Positions 21,561 through 29,874 of a stretch of 39,720 nt of DNA are shown piece by piece; the stretch's first letter is position 1; every line of letters starts with the position of its first letter. The position numbers were made by a program, and so were the translations under genes. The notes beneath the pieces are model-generated. The model had not been told where the DNA came from. It made no database searches and worked only from the letters and a program-made list of their open reading frames with translations. The stretch is from an uncultured Pseudomonadota bacterium (GTDB lineage: Bacteria; Myxococcota_A; UBA796; UBA9615): contig CALAGR010000119.1 in the NCBI GenBank assembly GCA_937891735.1, forward strand, positions 1 through 39,720, read 5' to 3'.

Positions 21561-22262
21561 TCAGAGCTGGTCGCGCAGGAAGTCGATGGTCTCCTTGTCG
21601 GCCTTCAGCACGCGGTTGTACGGCTTGAAGTCTTCGTCCGAGACCGCGGCGGAAGAGGTGTCCTTCACCGCGAACATGCTCTCCAGCTGGACCTTGATGG
21701 CGAAGTTGGTGGCCACGCCGAGCTTGACGACCAGCCGGTTGCGCATGACGACGTAGTCGTACTCGCGAACCCGCCACGCCGTGCGCAGGTAGTAGCTCTG
21801 CCGGTCCATCTGCTCGAGGTCGCTGAAGTTGTCCGTCACCACGCTGATCAGCTTCTGCCAGACCTTGTCCTGGTCAGCCTGGCCGTCCTCACCGAGGGTC
21901 TTGTTCGGCTCGATGCTCAACCAGGTGTTCGCGATCTGGTCGCTGATGGTGGAGTCGTAGGCCTCGTCCTTCTCGAGCCGGACGTTGATGATGCCCCGCA
22001 GATCCGAGACGGCGACCTTCTTCGACCAGACGCCGACGGCCCCTTCGCGTTCGGCCGTGAACACGATCATGCCGTCCTTGGGGAGGTGCAGCGTCAGCTC
22101 GACCGGGGCGACGCCCTGGTACTCGCCGTTGATCGAGATCCGACCCTCGGGCACCGGGGTGGAGTCGACCGTGAACCGGACCTTCTTGGCGTGCGCCATC
22201 GAGGGCACGAGGAGCGCCAGAGCGACGAAGATGGTGGCGAACAGGGCGCGTTGCTGGGTCAT
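21561..22262 (-). CDS. Exported PEGA-like protein
   Basis: A 233-residue protein with a signal peptide (about 1-25, AHA before KKVRF). The first mature part (VDSTPVPEGRISINGEYQGVAPVELTLHL) resembles a PEGA domain, a short beta-rich module of surface or periplasmic proteins. The remaining 130 residues are helical and Tyr/Arg-rich, and I cannot name them. GGGAGGG eight bases before the ATG at 22262 gives a strong start; longer upstream frames run into the proS terminator area. It lies 93 bp downstream of proS on the same strand. Confidence 0.7.
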   Translation of the reverse strand: MTQQRALFATIFVALALLVPSMAHAKKVRFTVDSTPVPEGRISINGEYQGVAPVELTLHLPKDGMIVFTAEREGAVGVWSKKVAVSDLRGIINVRLEKDEAYDSTISDQIANTWLSIEPNKTLGEDGQADQDKVWQKLISVVTDNFSDLEQMDRQSYYLRTAWRVREYDYVVMRNRLVVKLGVATNFAIKVQLESMFAVKDTSSAAVSDEDFKPYNRVLKADKETIDFLRDQL

Positions 22263-22320
22263 TGACGGTTCCCTCCCGTGGATTCTGGGGCGAAGGTACA
22301 TGATCGGGTCGCGCCGTTCA

Positions 22321-22339
22321 TGGCGCCGGAGGGGCGCCA
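22321..22339 (-). terminator. 7-bp hairpin just after proS
   Basis: tggcgcc and ggcgcca pair around a 5-base loop, 17-35 bp past the proS stop. It is very GC-rich but has no U-run, so it is a weak terminator candidate. Confidence 0.35.
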
Positions 22340-22355
22340 CGCGGGGTCCGCGAGA

Positions 22356-23858
22356 TCAGTACGACTTGGCGAAGACGGTCTTCTTCTGACCCGGGGTGCC
22401 CGTGAAGATGCACGTGCCCAGGGCGTCGTTGTCGGCGATGGGGATGCACCGCGCGCTGACCTTGAGCGTCTTGAGCAGCGGCTCGTAGGTGGCGTCGTCC
22501 GCGGCGAAGCACCACGCGAAGCCGCCGGGCTGGCCCTTGGCGAAGTACGCCTCGAACTCGGCCTGGGTGGACACCTCGGTGGTCGCTTCGTCCCGGTAGG
22601 CGATGGCCTTGGCCAGCATGCCCGCCTGGAACTCGTCCAGCAGGGCGCACACCGTCTGCAGCAGCTCCGCCCGGGGCACGCCGCGCTTGTCCTTGGGGGA
22701 CTGGTCCCGCCGCCCCATGAACACGCTGTCCGACTCCACGTCCCGCGCGCCGATCTCCAGCCGCAGCGGCACGCCCTTCTTGATGTGCTGCCACGTCTTC
22801 TCGCCGCCCCGCAGGTCGCGCTTGTCCACCAGCACCCGCAGGCGCTCGTCCCGCCACCGGATCCCCCGCAGCTCCGCGGCCAGCCGGTCGCAGTAGTCCA
22901 TGATCTCGGCGGGATCGGTGTTCTTGCGAAGCACCGGCAGGATCACGATCTGCTGCGGGGCCAGCGCGGGGGGGCAGATCAGCCCGTCGTCGTCGCTGTG
23001 GGTCATGATCAGCGCGCCGATGAGCCGGGTGGACACGCCCCAGCTCGTGGTCCAGGCGTGCTCCAGGGTGCCGTCCACCGTCGAGTACGTGATCTCCTGG
23101 GCCTTCGCGAAGTTCTGCCCCAGGAAGTGCGACGTGCCGGCCTGCAGCGCCTTGCGGTCCTGCATCATCGCCTCGATCGTGAAGGTGCTGACGGCCCCCG
23201 GGAAGCGCTCCGCGGCGGTCTTCTCGCCGCAGATCACGGGCAGGGCCATGACCTCCTCGGCGAAGGACCGGTACACCTCCAGCATCTGCATGGTCTCGGC
23301 CACCGCCTCGTCCGCCGTGGCGTGGGCGGTGTGCCCCTCCTGCCACAGGAACTCGGTGGTGCGCAGGAACATCCGCGTGCGCAGCTCCCAGCGCACCACG
23401 TTGGCCCACTGGTTGATGAGGATGGGCAGGTCCCGGTAGCTCTGGATCCACTTGGCGAACATCGCCCCGATGATCGTTTCGGACGTGGGGCGCACGACCA
23501 GCGGCTCTTCGAGCTTGCCCGCCGGCACCAGGCCCCCGTCGGGTCCCGCCTCGAGCCGGTGGTGCGTGACCACCGCGCACTCCTTGGCGAAGCCTTCGAC
23601 GTGCTCCGCCTCCTTCTCCAGGAACGACTTCGGGATGAAGATCGGGAAGTACGCGTTGCTGTGGCCGGTCTCCTTGAAGCGCCGGTCCAGGTCCTTCTGC
23701 ATGCCCTCCCAGATGGCGTAGCCCCAGGGCTTGATCACCATGCAGCCGCGCACCGGCGAGGCCTCGGCGAGGTCGGCGGCCTTGACGACCTGCTGGTACC
23801 ACTCGGGGTAGTCCTGGGCCCGGGTGGGCTGAATCGCGCTCTGCTGCTGGTTTGCCAC
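22356..23858 (-). CDS. proS: Prolyl-tRNA synthetase, eukaryote/archaea type (ProS type 3)
   Basis: A 500-residue class II aminoacyl-tRNA synthetase that charges tRNA-Pro. Landmarks of the short form are visible: YPEWYQQVVKAADLAE at the N-terminus, RPTSETIIGAMFAKW, motif 2 RTRMFLRTTEFLWQEGHTAH, LGQNFAKAQEI, an anticodon-binding domain around APQQIVILPVL, and the final C-terminal Tyr. The long bacterial editing insertion between motifs 2 and 3 is absent. The ATG at 23858 is the family start. The gene precedes the PEGA-like gene and follows the LysR gene by 39 bp, on the same strand. Confidence 0.95.
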   Translation of the reverse strand: MANQQQSAIQPTRAQDYPEWYQQVVKAADLAEASPVRGCMVIKPWGYAIWEGMQKDLDRRFKETGHSNAYFPIFIPKSFLEKEAEHVEGFAKECAVVTHHRLEAGPDGGLVPAGKLEEPLVVRPTSETIIGAMFAKWIQSYRDLPILINQWANVVRWELRTRMFLRTTEFLWQEGHTAHATADEAVAETMQMLEVYRSFAEEVMALPVICGEKTAAERFPGAVSTFTIEAMMQDRKALQAGTSHFLGQNFAKAQEITYSTVDGTLEHAWTTSWGVSTRLIGALIMTHSDDDGLICPPALAPQQIVILPVLRKNTDPAEIMDYCDRLAAELRGIRWRDERLRVLVDKRDLRGGEKTWQHIKKGVPLRLEIGARDVESDSVFMGRRDQSPKDKRGVPRAELLQTVCALLDEFQAGMLAKAIAYRDEATTEVSTQAEFEAYFAKGQPGGFAWCFAADDATYEPLLKTLKVSARCIPIADNDALGTCIFTGTPGQKKTVFAKSY

Positions 23859-23897
23859 GGGTCTGGTGCTCCTGGGCCGCTGCGGCCGGCGGGGAGC

Positions 23898-24791
23898 CTA
23901 TCGCAACCGCTGCGTCGCCATGGTGTCGGCGATGGACCGGAAGAGCGGAGCGCGCGCATCCGCCGTGCGGAACAGCAGGCGGAACCAGTCGTGCAGCGGC
24001 TCCACGTCGCCGAGCAGGACCTCCAACCGGCCCGCCCGCAGATCCGGCTCGATGAGGTACGCGGGCAGCACCGCCACCCCTTCACCTTCGAGCACCACCG
24101 CACGGATCGCCTGGATCGTGCCCATCTGGCGGAGCTGTCGGAACTGCAGCGAGTCGGTGCCCCCGGGGGCGTCGCGCCAGTACCCGAACAGCGGCAGGGC
24201 GCGGTCGATGTCCACGAGCACATGCTCCGCGGCGTCGGCGCGGGAGTGCAGGGGCAGCCTCTCGAGCAGGCTCGGCGCCCCGACCAGGGCGTAGTCCTCG
24301 CGGTGCAGGCGCACGCCGTCGATCTCCGGGTCCACCACGCGCCGGGAGGACACGGCGCAGTCGATGGCGCGGCCCGACAGACGAAGCTCCAGGTCCTGTC
24401 CCGAGCTGAAGTACAGGTTGAAGGTCACCCCGGGGTGGCGCTCGGCGAGCAGCGGCAGCATCGGCACGATCCACGACAGGCCCAGCTCGTGGCGGGTGCC
24501 CAGCACCACGTCCTGGGGCGCCGGGCCGAGCTCGCTGCGGGCCGCGTGCACACAGTCGGCGGCGCTCTTGAGGGCCGCGTGGGCTGCGGGGAGCAGGGCC
24601 AGGCCCGCCTCGGTCAGCTCCACCTTGCGCGTGGTGCGGAAGAAGAGGGTGACCTCCATCTGCTGCTCGAGCTGCTTGATGCGCTGGCCGAGGGCTGCGG
24701 GGGTCAGCCCCACGACCCGTGACGCGGAGCGGAAGTTCAGGGTCCGGGCCGCTTCGACGAAGCAGCGCAGCGATTCCAGGTCGGGGAGCAT
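23898..24791 (-). CDS. LysR-family transcriptional regulator
   Basis: A 297-residue LTTR. The N-terminal winged helix-turn-helix (about 1-60) reads LESLRCFVEAARTLNFRSAS, then TPAALGQRIKQLEQQMEVTLFFRT and TEAG. The effector-binding domain covers about 90-297. The ATG at 24791 overlaps the stop of the hydrolase gene as TGATG and gives the standard LTTR length, so the longer frame (start at 24821) is rejected. LysR genes are usually divergent from a target; here the regulator is cotranscribed behind the MenH-like gene. Inducer and targets are unknown. Confidence 0.93.
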   Translation of the reverse strand: MLPDLESLRCFVEAARTLNFRSASRVVGLTPAALGQRIKQLEQQMEVTLFFRTTRKVELTEAGLALLPAAHAALKSAADCVHAARSELGPAPQDVVLGTRHELGLSWIVPMLPLLAERHPGVTFNLYFSSGQDLELRLSGRAIDCAVSSRRVVDPEIDGVRLHREDYALVGAPSLLERLPLHSRADAAEHVLVDIDRALPLFGYWRDAPGGTDSLQFRQLRQMGTIQAIRAVVLEGEGVAVLPAYLIEPDLRAGRLEVLLGDVEPLHDWFRLLFRTADARAPLFRSIADTMATQRLR

Positions 24792-25555
24792 CAACACATT
24801 CCTAGCACGTCCGCACACCACCCCCGCAGGGCGGCGAGGAACGCGGCGGGTCGCTCCAGGTGCGCTGCGTGGCCCGCGCCGGGCAGGACGCAGAGCTGGG
24901 ACTGGGGCAGGCGCATCGCCTGCGCGATGCTACGGAACTTGGGGTCCTGTTCGCCAACCACGAGCAGGGTCGGACAGGTCAGCGCCGCCAGCCGGTGGTG
25001 CAGCGGCTCCATGCGCCCCGTGCCGGTGAGCCGCAGGGACCGGGCGAGGCCGGCGCAGTCGTTGCGGGCGCGCCGCGCGGTCATGGCGCTGCGCCACGGC
25101 TCGGCGATCCGGCGCTGGGTGGCGATGAGGGGAACGCGGGCCCACTCGGCGGCGAAGGCCTGTACGCCGACCGATTCGACGTGTGCGGCGAGGGCGTCGT
25201 CCTGGGCGATCCGGGCCCGGCGATCCGGCTCGTCGGCGAGCCCCGGGGAGGCGCCCACCAGCACGAGCGCGTCCAGCAGATCGGGGCGATCCAGCGCCGC
25301 GCGCAGGGCGATCCGCCCGCCCATCGAGTAGCCCAGCAGGATCCGCGGGCGGGGCACGGATCCGAGCAGCCCGCCCACGACCCGCGCGATGTCGGGGATC
25401 CGGTACGCGTCCGGATCCGCGGGCAGGTTCGTGCCGTGCCCGGGCAGGTCCGGGGTGTGCCAGGCGAGGTCGATGCCCTCGCCGCGCAGCGGGTCGAAGT
25501 CGGCGCCCGAGCCGGCAAATCCGTGCAGGGCGACGAGTTGGCAGGGCTCAGCCAC
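24791..25555 (-). CDS. Alpha/beta hydrolase, MenH-like
   Basis: A 254-residue alpha/beta hydrolase. LHGFAGSGADF forms the oxyanion region, DLPGHG follows, the nucleophile elbow is GYSMGGR (Ser77), a later VVGEQDPKF supplies the acid, and GAGHAAHLERP supplies the His. This pattern is closest to MenH (SHCHC synthase, menaquinone pathway), especially GYS-[ML]-GGR after the LHGF motif, but no other men gene is nearby, so other esterase roles remain possible. The start is a GTG at 25555; no better ATG is close. It is the first gene of a coupled pair with the LysR gene and diverges from the NTF2-like gene over 22 bp. Confidence 0.82.
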   Translation of the reverse strand: MAEPCQLVALHGFAGSGADFDPLRGEGIDLAWHTPDLPGHGTNLPADPDAYRIPDIARVVGGLLGSVPRPRILLGYSMGGRIALRAALDRPDLLDALVLVGASPGLADEPDRRARIAQDDALAAHVESVGVQAFAAEWARVPLIATQRRIAEPWRSAMTARRARNDCAGLARSLRLTGTGRMEPLHHRLAALTCPTLLVVGEQDPKFRSIAQAMRLPQSQLCVLPGAGHAAHLERPAAFLAALRGWCADVLGMC

Positions 25556-25577
25556 GGGCCTGGATTACCATGGCTGG

Positions 25578-26045
25578 ATGCCCCGCGCCCTCACCGTCGC
25601 CCTCGCCGTCGTGCTCCTCCTCCTGCTGGGCGGGCTCGCGGAGCGGCTCATCGTCACGGAAGAGGAACGGGTCGAGCTCGCGTACGCCGCCATCGTGTCG
25701 GCGATCCGGGAGGAGCGCGCCGCGGATCTGGCGACCCTCATCGCGCCGACCCTGCCGTATGCCGGTCCGGCGCCCGTGGGCAGCGGGGACCGGCAGGAGG
25801 CGCTGGCCCGCTTCGACGAGCTCTTCGAGGCGGCCCGGGACATCGCGATCATCCGCCACCGCCCCACCGAGATCACGGTGCAGCCGGGCTTCGCGACCTT
25901 CCGGGCCCCCCAGTTCGTCCGGTTCCGGTACGGCGACATGTTCGTGGCCTACAAGATGGACGCGGTGCTGACGTTCGACCGCGCCGGCGAGCACTGGCTG
26001 CTGAGCCAGGTCGAGATCACGTCCCTGACGCCGGGGATCCTGTAG
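25578..26045 (+). CDS. Membrane-anchored NTF2-like (SnoaL-type) small protein
   Basis: A 155-residue protein with one N-terminal hydrophobic segment (about 4-20), used as a signal anchor. It is followed by a cone-like alpha+beta domain (EERVELAYAAIVSAIREER, then a long strand pattern ending HWLLSQVEITSL) that resembles the NTF2-like fold. This fold serves as a dimer or ligand-binding platform; no catalytic residues could be assigned. The ATG at 25578 is chosen because the upstream in-frame part is antisense to the hydrolase gene. The stop lies 3 bp from that of copZ (convergent). Confidence 0.62.
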   Translation: MPRALTVALAVVLLLLLGGLAERLIVTEEERVELAYAAIVSAIREERAADLATLIAPTLPYAGPAPVGSGDRQEALARFDELFEAARDIAIIRHRPTEITVQPGFATFRAPQFVRFRYGDMFVAYKMDAVLTFDRAGEHWLLSQVEITSLTPGIL

Positions 26046-26048
26046 GGG

Positions 26049-26255
26049 CTACGGGGCCGCGCCGTCGAAGTCGAAGCCCGCGTCCTCCACCGCCGTCTTC
26101 ACCTGCTCGGCCTCGTGGGGCCCGGCGACCTTGACCGTGCCCGCCACGTGGTCCACCACCACGGTCGTGTCGGGCAGCGCCCGCCGCACCGCGTTGGTCA
26201 CCGAGCCTGCGCAGCCTCCGCAGGTCATTCCGCTCACCTTGTACGTCGCGTCCAT
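26049..26255 (-). CDS. copZ: Copper chaperone, HMA domain (CopZ-like)
   Basis: A 68-residue single heavy-metal-associated domain with the metal-binding motif GMTCGGC near residue 10. CopZ delivers Cu(I) to CopA. A strong ribosome binding site AGGAGG sits close before the ATG at 26255. The gene follows copA by 16 bp and is almost certainly cotranscribed from the copper-responsive promoter upstream of copA. It converges with the NTF2-like gene. Confidence 0.9.
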   Translation of the reverse strand: MDATYKVSGMTCGGCAGSVTNAVRRALPDTTVVVDHVAGTVKVAGPHEAEQVKTAVEDAGFDFDGAAP

Positions 26256-26271
26256 CTCACACCTCCTGAGG

Positions 26272-28467
26272 TCATCGACTCGGCCTCCACCGCCGCAGCG
26301 TCAGGGCGTTGGTCACCACGCTCACCGAGGACAGCGCCATGGCGGCTCCCGCGAACACCGGGCTCAGGAAGCCCAGGGCGGCCAGGGGGATCCCGAGCAC
26401 GTTGTAGGCGAAGGCCCAGAACAGGTTCTGACGGATCTTGCGGGTGGTGGCGCGCGAGATCGAGATGGCGTCGCTCACCAGCGTCGGCTCCGAGCGCATG
26501 AGGGTGACCCCCGCGGTGTGCATGGCCACGTCCGAGCCGGACGCCATCGCGAAGCCCACCGCCGCCGCCGCCAGGGCCGGCGCGTCGTTCACGCCATCGC
26601 CCACCATGGCGACCACGTGGCCCCCGTCCGCGAGGGCCGCGACCTCCCGCGCCTTGTCCCCCGGAAGGACCTCCGCCAGCACCCGCCGGATCCCCAGGGC
26701 CTCGGCGACGACCGCGGCGGTGCGGGCGTTGTCGCCGGTGATCATGACCACCTCGATGCCCGCGGCCTGCAGATCGGCGACCGCCTGGGCCGCGCTCGGC
26801 CGCACCGCGTCTCCCACCCCGATGATCCCCAGCAGCCGCGCCGGATCGGTGCCTTCGGCGATCCACATGACCGTCTGGCCCTGCCGCTCCAGGTCCTGGG
26901 CCTGCGCGTCGTACGCGCCCAGATCCACGCCCGGCTCGGCCATGAGCCTCCGGCTGCCCACCAGGAGGGTGCGCCCTGCGACCTTGGCCTGCAGCCCCAT
27001 CCCCGGCAGACCCTGGAACTCCTCGACGGCGCTGACCTCCAGGGACGCCTCGGTGGCCCGTCGGACCACGGCCTGGCCCAGCGGGTGCTCGCTTCCGCCC
27101 TGGGCCGCGGCGCACAGGGCCAGCAGCGCGTCGGAGTCGCCGTCCACCGCCACCACCTGCCGCACCTGGGGGCGGCCCTCGGTCAGGGTGCCGGTCTTGT
27201 CGAACACGACCACGTCCACCGCGTGGGCCCGCTCCAGGGCCTCGGCGTCCTTGATGAGGATCCCCGCCCGGGCCGCGGCCCCCGTGCCCACCATGAGCGC
27301 GGTGGGCGTGGCGAGGCCCAGGGCGCAGGGGCAGGCGATGACCAGCACCGCCACGGAGTAGATGATGGCCTGGCTGAGGGACGCCCCCGCGAGCAGCCAC
27401 CCGCCCAGCGTCAGGGCGGCGACCCCCACCACCACCGGCACGAACACGGCCGCGACCCGGTCCACGGTCTTCTGGATGGGGGCCTTGGTGGCCTGGGCGC
27501 CCTCCACCATGGCGACGATGCGCGCGAGCACCGACTGCTCGCCGACGTTGGTGGCCTGCACGTGCAGCAGGCCGTCTCCGTTGATCGATCCGCCGGTGAC
27601 CGGATCGCCCACCCCCCGCGCCACCGGCAGGCTCTCGCCGGTGATGAGGGACTCGTCCAGCTGGCTCTGGCCGCGCACCACGGTTCCGTCCACGGGCATG
27701 CGCTCGCCGGGACGCACCACGACCACGTCGCCCCGACCCACCGCGTCCGCCGACACCTCGATCTCGGTGCCGTCCCGCAGCACCCGGGCGGTCTCGGGGC
27801 GCAGGGCCATGAGCGCCCGGATGGCGTCGGTGGTGCGGCGCTTGGCGCGGGACTCCAGGGACTTGCCGAGCAGCACGAGGGTGATGACGGCCGCCGACGC
27901 CTCGAAGTACAGGTGGCCGCCCGGGTCGAACAGCAGGGTCCACAGGCTGAGCCCGAACGCCGCCGACGTGCCCAGCGCCACCAGCACGTCCATGCTCCCC
28001 GTGCCCGCCCGGAGCGCCCCGACGGCGCCGCGATAGAACCGGGCGCCGGCCACCACCTGCACCGGCGTGGCGAGCAGCAGCTGCATCCAGCCGGGCAGCA
28101 TCCACATCGATCCGAAGACCCCCAGGACCATCGGCAGCACCAGGGGCAGGGTGAGGACGCCGGCCCCGACCAGCAGGGCCAGCTCCCGCCGGGCGAGCAC
28201 GGCCTCGGCCTGCCGCCGCGCCTCCTCCTCCGCCGCGTCCGTCGTGGCGACCGAGGCCGTGAACCCGGCCCGCTGCACCGCGTCGATGAGGGAGGCGACG
28301 GTGATCGCGTCGGGGGCGAAGGCCACGTTGGCGGCCTCGGTGGCGAGGTTGACCTGGGCCGTGGCGACGCCGGACTGCTTGCGCAGCACCTTCTCGATCC
28401 GGGTCGAGCAGGTGGCGCAGGTCATCCCACCGATGTCGAGCTTGACGGTCGTGGTGGGGGCAGCCAT
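26272..28467 (-). CDS. copA: Copper-exporting P-type ATPase CopA
   Basis: A 731-residue Cu(I)-ATPase. One N-terminal HMA domain has GMTCATC (Cys17, Cys20). Several transmembrane helices follow, with the ion-path CPC motif (Cys379), then the phosphorylation motif DKTGT (Asp423), the SEHPLG nucleotide-binding His-Pro and the hinge [10 protein letters not shown]. It pumps Cu(I) out of the cytoplasm. I choose the ATG at 28467, with GAGGG six bases upstream. Earlier in-frame ATGs at 28503 and 28536 overlap or precede the -10 element of the promoter and so cannot be used by its transcript. It is followed by copZ. No MerR/CueR gene is in the window. Confidence 0.95.
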   Translation of the reverse strand: MAAPTTTVKLDIGGMTCATCSTRIEKVLRKQSGVATAQVNLATEAANVAFAPDAITVASLIDAVQRAGFTASVATTDAAEEEARRQAEAVLARRELALLVGAGVLTLPLVLPMVLGVFGSMWMLPGWMQLLLATPVQVVAGARFYRGAVGALRAGTGSMDVLVALGTSAAFGLSLWTLLFDPGGHLYFEASAAVITLVLLGKSLESRAKRRTTDAIRALMALRPETARVLRDGTEIEVSADAVGRGDVVVVRPGERMPVDGTVVRGQSQLDESLITGESLPVARGVGDPVTGGSINGDGLLHVQATNVGEQSVLARIVAMVEGAQATKAPIQKTVDRVAAVFVPVVVGVAALTLGGWLLAGASLSQAIIYSVAVLVIACPCALGLATPTALMVGTGAAARAGILIKDAEALERAHAVDVVVFDKTGTLTEGRPQVRQVVAVDGDSDALLALCAAAQGGSEHPLGQAVVRRATEASLEVSAVEEFQGLPGMGLQAKVAGRTLLVGSRRLMAEPGVDLGAYDAQAQDLERQGQTVMWIAEGTDPARLLGIIGVGDAVRPSAAQAVADLQAAGIEVVMITGDNARTAAVVAEALGIRRVLAEVLPGDKAREVAALADGGHVVAMVGDGVNDAPALAAAAVGFAMASGSDVAMHTAGVTLMRSEPTLVSDAISISRATTRKIRQNLFWAFAYNVLGIPLAALGFLSPVFAGAAMALSSVSVVTNALTLRRWRPSR

Positions 28468-28498
28468 CGGGTCCCTCTGCGGCTCGCGGTTCGCGACA

Positions 28499-28529
28499 GT
28501 CATAGCCCTTCCAGGCGCTGGAAGGTCAA
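28499..28529 (-). promoter_or_regulatory. CueR/MerR-type copper-responsive promoter of copA
   Basis: On the minus strand a -35 element TTGACC (28529-28524) and a -10 element TATGAC (28504-28499) are separated by 19 bp, the long spacer typical of MerR-family promoters. The spacer region contains the dyad ACCTTCC-N7-GGAAGGG (28526-28506), matching the CueR box of E. coli copA. Transcription should start about 7 bases after the -10, giving a leader of roughly 25 bases before the ATG at 28467. Confidence 0.85.
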
Positions 28530-28545
28530 GGGGCATCTCGGGTCG

Positions 28546-29874
28546 TCAGTCCCAGCGGGCGGATCGCACCCGGTCCATCTGCTCGATCCCCGCCATGCCG
28601 AACCGCTCCGCCAGCTCGTCGATCGACGGCGGGGTCTGCCCCTGCTCGATCAGCCCCGACCGCAGCAGCGCCGTCTCGATCTCCAGGGCCATGGCCGCGT
28701 AGCCCCGCCAGTTGAGGTGGCAGAAGTCCAGGAACAGGTCGTGCCCGGGGATCCCGTCCTGCGCCGCGCGCTCGGCCGCCCCCTGCAGATCCACAAGCAC
28801 GATGTGGGGGTGGGCCGCCGCCACCTGCCGGATCGCCAGGTTGAAGCTGGGTCGGCAGCGGTTCCTGGGCAGCAGCTCCACCGACTGCTCCAGCAGCGCC
28901 TTGCCCTGCTGCACGCGCCCCAGCTCGATCATCGACAGCCCGATCCAGCGCAGCGCCTCGCCCACGTCCTCGCACGTGGACAGCGCCTCGATGGCCTCGG
29001 ACCATCGACCCTCCTCGAAGGCCTGCTTGCCCTTGGCGACGCACGGGCTCTCCTCCTCCCGGGTGACCTGCAGGGTGATGTCCGCGCCGTCCGCGAAGGG
29101 CGACATGGACCAGCCCTGGTACCGCAGGTTCGTCGGCAGCGTGGCCAACAGCAGGGGCACGCGGGCCGCCGCCGTCTGCTGCGCGATGGACTCCAGGTTG
29201 TCCCGGAACTGGTCCCGCAGGTCCTTGACCTGGGACTCCTGCACCGTGTGCAGCTCCCGGCCCGTCAGGTCCTCGCTGGGGGCCAGCAGCTGCGTCATCA
29301 ACCGGTAGCCCCCCAGGGTGTGCAGATACTCCCGCATGGCCGACGGCGGCGAGGCGCCCTCGTTGTTGCAGGTGGCCACGAACAGCGCGTCGGGCTCGTA
29401 GGGCAGCACCTCCTCGGTGATGCGCCGCACCCGCTGCGAGCCCTCGCCGCCGGCCCCCAGGTTGACCACCTCCATCGTGCGATCCGGGAAGCGGGCCTGC
29501 AGCCGCGCCCGCAGGAAGCTCGAGATCCCCCCCGGGGTCTCCCGCCCGTCCTCCTGGTGGCTGTAGGGCGAGCCCAGGGAGAACGATCCGCCCAGCACGA
29601 ACATGCGCCAGCCGTCGCCCTTGGTGCGGGCGAAGCTCGACGGCAGCATGAGCTCGCGGGCATAGGCGGTGGTGGTCCAGGTGTCGTCGGGGCCGTGCTC
29701 CAGCAGGTCCTCTTCGACGAACTGCACGCCGTCGTCGGGGCGATGCAGGTCCAGCCGACCGGTCCGGCCCAGGTGCTCGATGACCGCGTTCACCGCGCCC
29801 AGCACCAGCACCGTGGTGAGCACGGAGAACAGGACCAGCCGGCCCTTGCTGAGGGTGCGGGATGCTCCGGTCAC
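28546..29874 (-). CDS. Membrane-anchored SGNH-hydrolase-fold protein with TPR-like insert
   Basis: A 442-residue protein with a transmembrane anchor (about 13-31) and an SGNH fold. Block I is VLGGSFSLG (Ser97), a Gly-rich NLGAGGEGS block follows, then the ATCNNE block, and the terminal DFCHLNWRG supplies the Asp-x-x-His pair. Between the ATCNNE and D-x-x-H blocks lies a helical TPR-like segment (about 300-360, AKGKQAFEEGRWSEAIEAL). Related envelope SGNH proteins remove or add acyl groups on polysaccharides; the true substrate is unknown. The GTG at 29874 overlaps the M28 peptidase stop (GTGA), which fixes the start and shows coupling. It ends 17 bp before the copA promoter. Confidence 0.8.
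   Translation of the reverse strand: MTGASRTLSKGRLVLFSVLTTVLVLGAVNAVIEHLGRTGRLDLHRPDDGVQFVEEDLLEHGPDDTWTTTAYARELMLPSSFARTKGDGWRMFVLGGSFSLGSPYSHQEDGRETPGGISSFLRARLQARFPDRTMEVVNLGAGGEGSQRVRRITEEVLPYEPDALFVATCNNEGASPPSAMREYLHTLGGYRLMTQLLAPSEDLTGRELHTVQESQVKDLRDQFRDNLESIAQQTAAARVPLLLATLPTNLRYQGWSMSPFADGADITLQVTREEESPCVAKGKQAFEEGRWSEAIEALSTCEDVGEALRWIGLSMIELGRVQQGKALLEQSVELLPRNRCRPSFNLAIRQVAAAHPHIVLVDLQGAAERAAQDGIPGHDLFLDFCHLNWRGYAAMALEIETALLRSGLIEQGQTPPSIDELAERFGMAGIEQMDRVRSARWD

Noticed and set aside
22278..24722. Open frame of 814 codons on the plus strand opposite proS and the LysR gene
   Set aside because: Antisense to proS, whose family motifs are conclusive.
28468..28536. Longer N-terminus of CopA starting at 28503 or 28536
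   Set aside because: These starts lie on or upstream of the -10 element of the copA promoter; the ATG at 28467 has a good ribosome binding site.
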